Shown: in pieces, positions 34,574 to 41,832 of the stretch | How the letters are laid out: every line of letters starts with the position of its first letter | How positions within the stretch are numbered: the first letter of the stretch is position 1 | Origin: Sphingopyxis sp. | GTDB lineage: Bacteria > Pseudomonadota > Alphaproteobacteria > Sphingomonadales > Sphingomonadaceae | Direction of reading: 5' to 3' | NCBI GenBank assembly: GCA_016793775.1 | Contig: JAEULK010000096.1 | Coordinates: 62,001-126,000, forward strand | DNA length: 64,000 nucleotides | Translations under genes and position numbers: made by a program | The notes under the pieces: model-generated | What the model was told of the DNA's origin: nothing | The model's input: only the letters and a program-made list of their open reading frames with translations | Database searches by the model: none

Positions 34574-35083
34574 TCACATCTGATACCGTTGGCGGTTGCT
34601 CCAGGCACTGCCCATTTTTTCGAAATAGCGCGTCATGCTGTCGATGCCATTGTCGGTCAGCCGCACGATCGAGCGGCGGCGGTCGCGTTCGTCGACGAAA
34701 CGCTCGGCAAGGTCGAGCTGTTCGAGCAGCGCGATCATGCGCAGCCCCGACGACAAAGGTACGCCGGCCCCGGTCGCCAGATCGCTGGCGCTCAATTCGC
34801 GACCGTTGGTCTTGGCCAGCATCAGGTCGAGCAGCATGTCCCAGGTCGGCCCGGTCAGCTGGCTGCTGCCGAAATGCGACTTGCGCGTCCGCCGCATCTG
34901 CAGGCTGAAGTTCAGCTGTTCGAGCAGACCGGGGGCCGCCGCGTCGGCGAGGCCGGGCGCGTCGATCCGGTCAGGCTGCGACAGGTCGGGCGCATGGGCG
35001 CCGGCTCCGGTGGCCAGCATTTCCTGAATCTGGTCGATCCGCGACTTGATTTCCGCAATTTCTACATTCGAAAATTGCTGCAT
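34574..35083 (-). CDS. MarR-type winged-helix regulator
   Basis: 169-aa protein with a winged-helix domain in its second half: TWDMLLDLMLAKTNGRELSASDLATGAGV, then SSGLRMIALLEQLDLAERFVDERDRRRS, which reads like a MarR wing, and TDNGIDSMTRYF. The first ~60 residues include a short helical stretch and a Pro-rich linker. No effector-binding features can be read. Convergent with fliA across an inverted repeat; 23 bp behind the membrane-protein gene. Confidence 0.75.
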   Translation of the reverse strand: MQQFSNVEIAEIKSRIDQIQEMLATGAGAHAPDLSQPDRIDAPGLADAAAPGLLEQLNFSLQMRRTRKSHFGSSQLTGPTWDMLLDLMLAKTNGRELSASDLATGAGVPLSSGLRMIALLEQLDLAERFVDERDRRRSIVRLTDNGIDSMTRYFEKMGSAWSNRQRYQM

Positions 35084-35106
35084 TGGTGGGACCCCCAGGG
35101 TCTCCG

Positions 35107-35526
35107 CTATGCGGATACCCTTACGTCACCCGTCCGTTTGGTCGATCCCGCCGCGTACATGATCACGAGCAGGATCGGATAGGATATATATATCGAAAGC
35201 AGCGAATAGGGTCGCGCCATTATCTCCGAAAACATCAGCTTCTGCAGGTGTCCGAAAATCGCGATCAGTTGCCAGCCGACGATCCAATAGGGCCAGAAAC
35301 GTTCTGTTTTGAAGGCGATATACCAGAAACTTAGCAAAACGATGAGGTCGATGACGAAGATATTGATTTCGATATTCGTCCATTGTGGAACGGGTGACAC
35401 CAAAGTGGAGCAGACCGAAGCGATCAGCGCGGTATAAGCCGCCCAGCGTTCGAGGGGGCCGCCGCGCCTCATCGCGACGGCCACCGTGATCAGCAAAACG
35501 CTGTAATAGATCGCAACGGCCCACAT
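35107..35526 (-). CDS. Uncharacterised four-helix membrane protein
   Basis: 139-aa hydrophobic protein, not recognised. Four predicted membrane helices at about residues 2-20, 27-45, 51-70 and 100-125, with aromatic residues at their ends (WTNIEINIFVIDLIVLLSFWYIAF). No signal peptide or catalytic motif. It lies between a MarR-like regulator and a helical protein, all on the minus strand, so the three may form a unit. Function unknown. Confidence 0.65.
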   Translation of the reverse strand: MWAVAIYYSVLLITVAVAMRRGGPLERWAAYTALIASVCSTLVSPVPQWTNIEINIFVIDLIVLLSFWYIAFKTERFWPYWIVGWQLIAIFGHLQKLMFSEIMARPYSLLSIYISYPILLVIMYAAGSTKRTGDVRVSA

Positions 35527-35553
35527 GTTGCTACGTCAACCTTCCTTCGGGTC

Positions 35554-35931
35554 CTACGAAGCCTTGGCCAGCGGCATTGCGACGACGTCGGCATGAACCC
35601 GATCGTTGCTGCCTTCCTCGATCGAAGCCGCCGCGGGCTTCACGCCGGCGCCGAACATGCGGGTACCGAGCCCGACCTGCTTCTGCGTGACGGTGAGCGC
35701 GAGGTGCGCGTCGGTCAGCAACTGGCGGACTTCGCCGGCGGCGGCGAGCGCATGCGCAACCTTCGACATCGCTTCCTGGCCGACGATCGCCGACATGTTG
35801 GTGTCGCGGCGCACGGTGGGCAGCGTTGCGGCGAGATTGGCGATGCGGATCATCACTTCGTCGATGGCATCCTCGGCCTGGTGGAGTTCGGACGCGATCT
35901 TCTTTGCGCCGGAGAGTCGTTGATTCAGCAT
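35554..35931 (-). CDS. Uncharacterised helical protein
   Basis: 125-aa protein, not recognised. Mostly helical, with ASELHQAEDAIDEVMIRIANLAATLP and a later EVRQLLTDAHLALTVTQKQ heptad-like pattern, ending in an Ala/Pro-rich tail. AGGA precedes the ATG at 35931. No signal peptide. Clean coding unit between the membrane-protein gene and the LuxR-type gene. A flagellar or signalling role is possible only from location. Confidence 0.6.
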   Translation of the reverse strand: MLNQRLSGAKKIASELHQAEDAIDEVMIRIANLAATLPTVRRDTNMSAIVGQEAMSKVAHALAAAGEVRQLLTDAHLALTVTQKQVGLGTRMFGAGVKPAAASIEEGSNDRVHADVVAMPLAKAS

Positions 35932-35991
35932 TTTATTGGTCCTTGGATAAGGAATGCTACCGGTTCCCCCCCGCAGCATTCGGTTCGAACG

Positions 35992-36486
35992 TCAAGTCAA
36001 CCGACCGAGTCCGACAAGGATCGAATAGAGAGCGGAGAAAGCCAAAATCGTCACGAAAGCGATCAAGATTGGCCAGATAATCCTTTCCATCAACCCATGC
36101 CGATTGATCGGCTGGGACGCGGTCGGGAATGGCAAACCGATGTTGAAAATCTGCCAGAACGAACCGTGTCCCGGGTTGCCTTCGTCGGCGGGCGGGGCGT
36201 CGGAAAGGTGAAGCGGTTGATATGTCAAAGGCTGATAAGGAGTAACATCATCGAATACACCGTTACGAGCCAATATCGTTGCGGCTTCCACCCTGTTGGA
36301 AACATTAAGCTTTTTTAGGGATCGCCGAACGCGCTCGTCGACCGTGTGCGGCGACACGTCCATCAGCCGCGCAATTTCCTTGGAATTTTTATGCTCGAAA
36401 ACATGCCGCAACGTTTCGATTTGCGCGGCCGACAGCAGGCTGATGTAATTGTCAGGATCGCCTTGCATGGGTCGGGAATAGTACAT
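35992..36486 (-). CDS. LuxR-type HTH regulator with C-terminal membrane helix
   Basis: 164-aa protein. The N-terminal half is a LuxR/NarL-type helix-turn-helix (LSAAQIETLRHVFEHKNSKEIARLMDVSPHTVDERVRRSLKKLNV split over residues 18-62). A Pro/Gly-rich linker follows, and a membrane helix spans about residues 136-158 (IIWPILIAFVTILAFSALYSILVGL). No receiver or autoinducer domain. A membrane-anchored HTH suggests signalling at the membrane. A second start at 36468 is possible; neither has a strong ribosome binding site. Confidence 0.75.
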   Translation of the reverse strand: MYYSRPMQGDPDNYISLLSAAQIETLRHVFEHKNSKEIARLMDVSPHTVDERVRRSLKKLNVSNRVEAATILARNGVFDDVTPYQPLTYQPLHLSDAPPADEGNPGHGSFWQIFNIGLPFPTASQPINRHGLMERIIWPILIAFVTILAFSALYSILVGLGRLT

Positions 36487-36507
36487 CGCGAGTCCGAATC
36501 AAGCTGG

Positions 36508-36606
36508 CTAACTAGGTGAGAACGCTCGCAGGCGCGCCTGCGGCATCCACAGCCCGAGCGCGGCATCGCCGCCGCCCGTTACCAACCCGATGTAAAATCG
36601 CTTCAT
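36508..36606 (-). CDS. Possible 32-aa small ORF
   Basis: An ATG at 36606 has GGAGG six bases upstream and is followed by 32 codons ending in TAG (starting KRFYIGLVTGGGDAAL). It ends 22 bp before the LuxR-type gene on the same strand. It may be a leader or small protein, but an open frame this short is easily produced by chance. Confidence 0.22.
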   Translation of the reverse strand: MKRFYIGLVTGGGDAALGLWMPQARLRAFSPS

Positions 36607-36653
36607 TCTAGCCTCCGCTCGCTGCTTTGCCCCTCGGCGGCCCCCGACCCACT

Positions 36654-37625
36654 TTATCTATGCCCTGCTGAATCACGAAGGGCTGCCGAACGCAAGCCCG
36701 TTGTGACACCGGGTGTCCCGACTTGTGCCGCCCGGCTCGCCAGCAAAATCGCGCCGAGCGGACCGGCATCTTGTTTCAGGGCCGGTGGAACGACGATACA
36801 CGACAATGCCGTAACGTCATAATCGCCGATATATTTCATTAACCTTCTTGCCGCGCATTCGGTTGCACGCGCCAGCAGATCGGGTTGGCCGAGCGCCACG
36901 CTGCCGCCGACGACGATGCGGTCGGGCGACAAAGTCAGCATCAGCGCCGCGAACAGTTCGGCAAGGTCCAACGCGACCGCGTCCCAGCCCGGATCGGCGG
37001 CGTCGATAGCCGCCGGATCGCGCCCGAACCGCGCCCAGAGCGCCGGACCGCTCACCAGGCCTTCGACGCAATCGCCATGAAAGGCGCAAGCCCCGGCAAA
37101 ACCATCGCCAGCGGCGCGGCGCAGCCGCAAATGGCCGATTTCGGGATGGAGCCGGCCGATCACCGGCTGTCCGCCGACGATCACCCCGCCGCCGACACCG
37201 GTCCCGATCGTCAGATAGACGATCGTGTTGCACCCCTGCCCGGCGCCCAGCGCGGCTTCGGCGATACCTGCGCCATTGACGTCGGTGTCGAGCGCGATCG
37301 GACAAGCGAAACGACCGGAAAAGGCGGCGACGACGCCCGCGCCGGTCCATCCGGGCTTGGTCGTAAAGAGCATGGTGCCATAGTCGGCCGCGGCGGGATC
37401 GACGCGGATCGGGCCGAAGCTGGCGATGCCAATCGCGGTCAGCGGCGCCTCGGCATCCCACGCCGCCAGCCGGTCGACGGCTGCCCTGAGTGTTTCCTCG
37501 GGGGTGGTCGTCGGCAGATAATGCTGATCGATAATATCGAACCCGTCGGCGAGGGTCACGACGACCTTGGTGCCGCCCAGTTCGACCCCCGCGAAGCGCC
37601 CGGTCGGTGCGGGCGCGGTCATCAA
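36654..37625 (-). CDS. ROK-family sugar kinase (fructokinase/glucokinase-like)
   Basis: 323-aa cytoplasmic sugar kinase. N-terminal phosphate-binding loop GVELGGTKVVVTLADG, the active-site DTDVNGAGIAEA, the GTGVGGG loop, and the Zn-site pattern HPEIGH followed by CAFHGDC, characteristic of ROK fructokinases and glucokinases. Start (ATGATG) overlaps the GntR-gene stop, so it is the third gene of araC-gntR-ROK. Sugar specificity cannot be read; a fructose-type substrate is the best guess. Confidence 0.85.
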   Translation of the reverse strand: MMTAPAPTGRFAGVELGGTKVVVTLADGFDIIDQHYLPTTTPEETLRAAVDRLAAWDAEAPLTAIGIASFGPIRVDPAAADYGTMLFTTKPGWTGAGVVAAFSGRFACPIALDTDVNGAGIAEAALGAGQGCNTIVYLTIGTGVGGGVIVGGQPVIGRLHPEIGHLRLRRAAGDGFAGACAFHGDCVEGLVSGPALWARFGRDPAAIDAADPGWDAVALDLAELFAALMLTLSPDRIVVGGSVALGQPDLLARATECAARRLMKYIGDYDVTALSCIVVPPALKQDAGPLGAILLASRAAQVGTPGVTTGLRSAALRDSAGHR

Positions 37626-38329
37626 CCCGCGTCCCGCAGCCGCTCGCCGATCGAATTGGCGAAATGCTGTTCCATCGCGATGCGCGCCCGCGCCGGCTCG
37701 CGCGCGGCGATCGCATCGGCGACCTCGCGGTGGAGCGCCAGCGTCTCTTCGCGCTCGCCGGGCGTCGTGCGTTCCTGCCAGGCGCGCGGGATGGCGAGCG
37801 CCATCAATTCCTCGAACGAGCGCACGATCTGATAGAAGAGCGGATTGCCGCTCGCGGCGGCGATCGTCTGGTGAAAGACGGTGTCGGCGGCGGTGCGCGC
37901 CGCCTCGTCATGGTCGACCGCGAGGCCGTGAGCGGCGGTCAGAATCGCACGCGCCTGTTCCTCGCTGCGGTTGAGCGCGGCGAGTTCGGCGGTGCGCAGT
38001 TCGAGCGTGCGGCGCACGTCCCACACGTCGGCCAGGCTCACCTGGGCGGTGTTGACCGCATGGCCCATCGACGCCGCCATCACCGACCCGTCGATCGCGC
38101 CGACGCGCGGCTTGCGGCCGTTGCCGACATCGACGAGGCGCAGCGCGGCCAGCGCGCCGAACGCCTCGCGCATCACCGGCCGGCTGACCCCCATCTGCGT
38201 CGCAAAACTGCCCTCCCCCGGCAGCGTATCGCCGACCTTCAGGTCGTGGGTGCGGATATGGTCACGCACGAACTCCATCGCGCGCTCGACCAGCGAGCCG
38301 CCCACCGCGACGTCGAGCATCGTGCTCAT
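37622..38329 (-). CDS. GntR/FCD-family transcriptional regulator
   Basis: 235-aa repressor-type protein. Winged-helix GntR domain in the first ~75 residues (VRDHIRTHDLKVGDTLPGEGSFATQMGVSRPVMREAFGALAAL) and a helical FCD domain after it with DVWDVRRTLELRTAELAA and FHQTIAAASGNPLFYQIV. FCD domains often bind sugar acids or carboxylates through metal-bound histidines. The ATG at 38329 overlaps the araC stop. It is the likely reader of the operator-like sites at 39107 and 44054. Confidence 0.88.
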   Translation of the reverse strand: MSTMLDVAVGGSLVERAMEFVRDHIRTHDLKVGDTLPGEGSFATQMGVSRPVMREAFGALAALRLVDVGNGRKPRVGAIDGSVMAASMGHAVNTAQVSLADVWDVRRTLELRTAELAALNRSEEQARAILTAAHGLAVDHDEAARTAADTVFHQTIAAASGNPLFYQIVRSFEELMALAIPRAWQERTTPGEREETLALHREVADAIAAREPARARIAMEQHFANSIGERLRDAG

Positions 38330-39081
38330 GCCGCCACCCCGACGCGGCGCATCGCCGTCGGCGCCATGCCGAAACGGCGCGAGAAGGCGCGGGTGAAGCT
38401 GGCGTTGTTGAGATAGCCGCAGCGATAGCCGATGCTCGCCACCGGCAGGTCGCTCGCCGCGAGCATCTGCCGCGCGTTGCGCAGACGGCGCTCGCTGAGC
38501 GCCTCGGCGACGGTGCAATGATAGAGCTCGCGAAAACCGCGAGTCAGCTTGTCGCGGTTGATGCCGCAACTGCGCGCGATGTCGTCGAGCGTCAATTTCT
38601 CGTGCCAGCGCTCGTCGACGATGCGGCGCGCGGCGGCGATGCGCGCGATGTCGCTCTCGCAAAGGCTCGGCTGACCATCGACCGGCACCATCCGTCCGGC
38701 GGCGAGCGCGGCGAAAAACTGGCAGAGCAGCTCGATCGAGCGCGCGAGGCGCAGCGTGTCGGCGGCGGGCGCGTCGCTGTCGGGCGACACGATCGACTGG
38801 CCGAGCGCGCGCAGGTCCGACGGCAGATACCAGCGCGCGGCGGGATCGGGCAGGTCGCCGAACAGGCGCTTGCACGCGCCGCGCGAGACCGCAAAGACGA
38901 GCAGATGATCGTCAGCGGCGCTGTCGAGGTCGCGGAAGCTTAGGGTGGTCACCACCGGGTCCTGGATAGCCCCGAAACCGAGGATGATCGCATCGGGCGG
39001 CAACAGGCGGCGGTCGCAGCCCCCCTGCCCCACGAAGCTCGTCATCTCATGCGAAACGATAACCGGATGCTTGGTCGCCAT
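38326..39081 (-). CDS. AraC-family transcriptional regulator
   Basis: 251-aa protein. The N-terminal ~150 residues are an unassigned sensing part; the C-terminal AraC-type double helix-turn-helix is clear (LTLDDIARSCGINRDKLTRGFRELY, then PVASIGYRCGYLNNASFTRAFSRRFGMAP). First gene of a tightly overlapping operon with the GntR regulator and ROK kinase, an unusual pairing of two regulators. Two 15-bp near-palindromes lie 26-63 bp upstream. Confidence 0.88.
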   Translation of the reverse strand: MATKHPVIVSHEMTSFVGQGGCDRRLLPPDAIILGFGAIQDPVVTTLSFRDLDSAADDHLLVFAVSRGACKRLFGDLPDPAARWYLPSDLRALGQSIVSPDSDAPAADTLRLARSIELLCQFFAALAAGRMVPVDGQPSLCESDIARIAAARRIVDERWHEKLTLDDIARSCGINRDKLTRGFRELYHCTVAEALSERRLRNARQMLAASDLPVASIGYRCGYLNNASFTRAFSRRFGMAPTAMRRVGVAA

Positions 39082-39106
39082 GGCTTTTCTCCCATGGCCG
39101 CCTTAC

Positions 39107-39144
39107 ACCTATCTTACAGCTTTGGCAAGACCTATCTGACAGGT
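39107..39144. promoter_or_regulatory. Candidate GntR operator pair before araC
   Basis: ACCTATCTTACAGCT (39107-39121) and ACCTATCTGACAGGT (39130-39144), centres 23 bp apart. The second is a near-palindrome of the form ACCTRTC-W-GAYAGGT and covers the stop codon of the upstream MFS gene. The same motif occurs twice before the TonB receptor at 44010. Confidence 0.6.
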
Positions 39145-40427
39145 TCCGGGGCGCGGCGCATCGCAAGCAGGAAGGCGACGAAGGACAAGGCGCTGACGAT
39201 CACGCCGACCAGCGCGAGCGCCTCGGCCAGCATCGCCTCGCCGCCCATCATCGCGCTCACCCGCGTCACGATCCAGGGCGCGAGTCCGAAGCCGATCAGC
39301 CCCGCGACCGCGATGAAGGCGCCGATGCACAGCCCGCGCAACTCGTTCGGGATATAGACGGTGAGCGCCACCGACACGACCAACCCGGTCACCGCGCCAC
39401 ATGCCGCGATGATGCCGAGCATGATCGCGACCCCGGTGACGCTGGGCATGATCGGGAACAGCGCCGCCGGCACACCGATGCCGGCCGCGATCACCGCGCC
39501 GAGCAACAGCCCGCCGCGCCGCCCGCTTTTCTGCCCCCAGTCGGCGGACAAGCCGCCGATCACCGCGCCGAGCACCCCGGTGCCGAACAGCAACGCGCCG
39601 ACCCAGCCCGAAAATTGCTGTGGCGTCAGACCGAAGTCGCGCGACAGCACCGGTGCGATCCACACCGTCGCCGCGACATCGGCCATCACCACCGCGACCT
39701 GCCCCGCGAACAGCGGGATCAGGAAGGCGCGGCGTGCCCAAAGTTCGGCGGCGACCACCCTGAACGGCGCATCGGGACTCGCCTCGACCTCGCGCCGCGC
39801 GGGCTCGCGCAGGAACAGCAAGGGCAGAAGCAGCAGCGCGCTGATCGCCGCGAGCGCGACATGCGCGCTCCGCCATGGCGTCAGGTCGAACCACCCCGGC
39901 CCGGTGAAATCGGTAAAAAAGCCGAACAGCCAGCCGGTGAGCGCAAAACCGAGCGCGACGCCCAGCGCCTTGCCCAGATTGACGATCAGCATCGCCCGGC
40001 CCCGCTGGTCGGCGGCGCAATAATCGGCGCACAGCGACAGCGCGGCGGTCAGCGACCCGGTCGACCCAATCCCGGTGAGCATGCGCGCCGCGGTCAGCAG
40101 CGCCGCATTGGGCGCGAAGGCGGTGAGCAATGTGCCGAGCGTCCACAACAGGCCGAGCCCGAGCGTGAGCCGCACGCGGTTGCGCCGGTCGACGAGGATG
40201 CCGACCGGAATCGAAAACAGCACCATCGGCACCGCCGCGCCCAGCCCCTGGATCAGCGCGAGATGATCGTCGCTAAGCCCCAGTTCGGCCTTGGCGCTTT
40301 CCTGGATCGTCCCGAAGCTGCCGAGCGCGGTGAAGGCCACGGTCGTGACCAGCGCCAACAGCAGCAAGGGTGCCGCGGCGGCGGAGAGCCGCGCGGGCGG
40401 CGCAAGCGATTCGGCCTGCGACGCCAT
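39132..40427 (-). CDS. MFS transporter
   Basis: 431-aa major facilitator with 12 hydrophobic helices. Signature RRNRVRLTLGLGLLWTLGTLLTAFA after helix 2-3 and ADYCAADQRGRAMLIVNLGKALG. The ATG at 40427 overlaps the stop of the FAD oxidase gene (TGATG). Probably imports the substrate of that oxidase across the inner membrane after the TonB receptor brings it across the outer one. Substrate unknown. Confidence 0.85.
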   Translation of the reverse strand: MASQAESLAPPARLSAAAAPLLLLALVTTVAFTALGSFGTIQESAKAELGLSDDHLALIQGLGAAVPMVLFSIPVGILVDRRNRVRLTLGLGLLWTLGTLLTAFAPNAALLTAARMLTGIGSTGSLTAALSLCADYCAADQRGRAMLIVNLGKALGVALGFALTGWLFGFFTDFTGPGWFDLTPWRSAHVALAAISALLLLPLLFLREPARREVEASPDAPFRVVAAELWARRAFLIPLFAGQVAVVMADVAATVWIAPVLSRDFGLTPQQFSGWVGALLFGTGVLGAVIGGLSADWGQKSGRRGGLLLGAVIAAGIGVPAALFPIMPSVTGVAIMLGIIAACGAVTGLVVSVALTVYIPNELRGLCIGAFIAVAGLIGFGLAPWIVTRVSAMMGGEAMLAEALALVGVIVSALSFVAFLLAMRRAPEPVR

Positions 40428-41830
40428 CACAGCGCGAAAATCTTGCCGGGGTTGAGCAGATTCTGCGGGTCGAAGGCGCGCTTGATCAGCCGCATCTGCC
40501 CCACCGCATCGCCCAGCTCGGCGACCAGCCACTGCTGCTTGCCGATACCGATGCCATGTTCGCCGGTGCAGGTGCCGTCCATCGCCAGCGCGCGCTCGAC
40601 GAGCCGCGCGTTGATCGCCTCCACCTCCTCCATCTCGGCGGGGGCGTTGGGATCGATCGAGAAGACGACATGGAAATTGCCGTCGCCGACATGCCCCAGG
40701 ATCGTCGACGGGATCGCCGACGCCTCGAGGTCGGTATAGGTTTCGGCGATGCACTCGGCGAGCCGGCTGATCGGCACGCAGACGTCGGTCGCCCAGCCGA
40801 TCGCGCCGGCGCGCATATTGACCGCCGCGTAATAAGCCTCATGCCGCGCGCGCCACAGCTTCGTCCGCTCCTCGGGCAGGTTCGACCAGGCGAAGTCGCT
40901 GCCGCCATTGGTCTCGGCGAGCATCTTCACCGTCTCGACCTGTTCGGCGACGTTGGCGGCGCTGCCGTGGAATTCAAAGAATAGCGTCGGCGCCTCGGGA
41001 TAGTCGAGTTTCGACCAGCGGTTGACCGCCGCCATCTGCTTCTTGTCGAGGATTTCGACGCGCGCCAGCGGCACCGCGCACTGGATCGCCTGCACCACCG
41101 TATCGACCGCGCCGGGCAGCGTATCGAAGCTGCATACCGCCGCCGAAATCGTGTCGGGCACCGGATGCAGGCGCAACGTCACCTCGGTAATGATGCCGAG
41201 CGTACCTTCGGAGCCGACATAGAGCCGCGTCAGATCATAACCCGCCGCCGACTTGCGCGCGCGGCGCGCGGTGCGGATGACCTTGCCCTGCGGCGTCACC
41301 ACCTCGAGGCTGATCACCGCATCCTTCATCGTGCCATAACGCACCGCATTGGTGCCCGACGCGCGCGTCGAGGCCATGCCGCCGATCGTGGCATTGGCGC
41401 CGGGATCGATCGGGAAGAACAGTCCCCGGTCGCGCAGATGGACATTGAGTTCCTCGCGCCGCACGCCCGGCTGGACGACGCAGTCGAAATCCTCGGCGTG
41501 CACCGCGATCACCCTGTCCATCCGGCTCATGTCGAGCGAAATGCCGCCGTGGATCGCCAGCGCATTGCCCTCGATCGAGGTCCCCGCGCCAAAGGGCACG
41601 ATCGGCACGTCGGCCGCCGAACAGAGCGTCACCAGCGCGACGACATCGTCGGTGGTCAGCGCAAAGACCACGGCGTCGGGCAGCACGGGCGCGAAATGGC
41701 TTTCGCTGGCGCCATGCTGCCCGAGCATCGCCTGACCGCGCTCGAAGCGGTCCCCGAACCGCTGTTCGAGCGCCCCCACCAGGTCGGCGGGGAGCGGTTT
41801 GCGCCCCCCCGGGTAAACCGTCCCCGCCAT
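40427..41830 (-). CDS. FAD-linked oxidase, D-lactate dehydrogenase (cytochrome) type
   Basis: 467-aa flavoprotein. FAD-binding PCMH domain (PIVPFGAGTSIEGNALAIHGGISLDMS, then GANATIGGMASTRASGTNAVRYGTMKD, then KSAAGYDLTRLYVGSEGTLGIIT) and the C-terminal FAD-oxidase domain (ILGHVGDGNFHVVF, GEHGIGIGKQQWL, FDPQNLLNPGKIF). This is the GlcD/D-lactate dehydrogenase group that oxidises D-2-hydroxyacids and passes electrons to the respiratory chain. It sits between a TonB receptor and an MFS importer; the exact hydroxyacid is not determinable. Confidence 0.88.
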   Translation of the reverse strand: MAGTVYPGGRKPLPADLVGALEQRFGDRFERGQAMLGQHGASESHFAPVLPDAVVFALTTDDVVALVTLCSAADVPIVPFGAGTSIEGNALAIHGGISLDMSRMDRVIAVHAEDFDCVVQPGVRREELNVHLRDRGLFFPIDPGANATIGGMASTRASGTNAVRYGTMKDAVISLEVVTPQGKVIRTARRARKSAAGYDLTRLYVGSEGTLGIITEVTLRLHPVPDTISAAVCSFDTLPGAVDTVVQAIQCAVPLARVEILDKKQMAAVNRWSKLDYPEAPTLFFEFHGSAANVAEQVETVKMLAETNGGSDFAWSNLPEERTKLWRARHEAYYAAVNMRAGAIGWATDVCVPISRLAECIAETYTDLEASAIPSTILGHVGDGNFHVVFSIDPNAPAEMEEVEAINARLVERALAMDGTCTGEHGIGIGKQQWLVAELGDAVGQMRLIKRAFDPQNLLNPGKIFAL

Positions 41831-41832
41831 GG

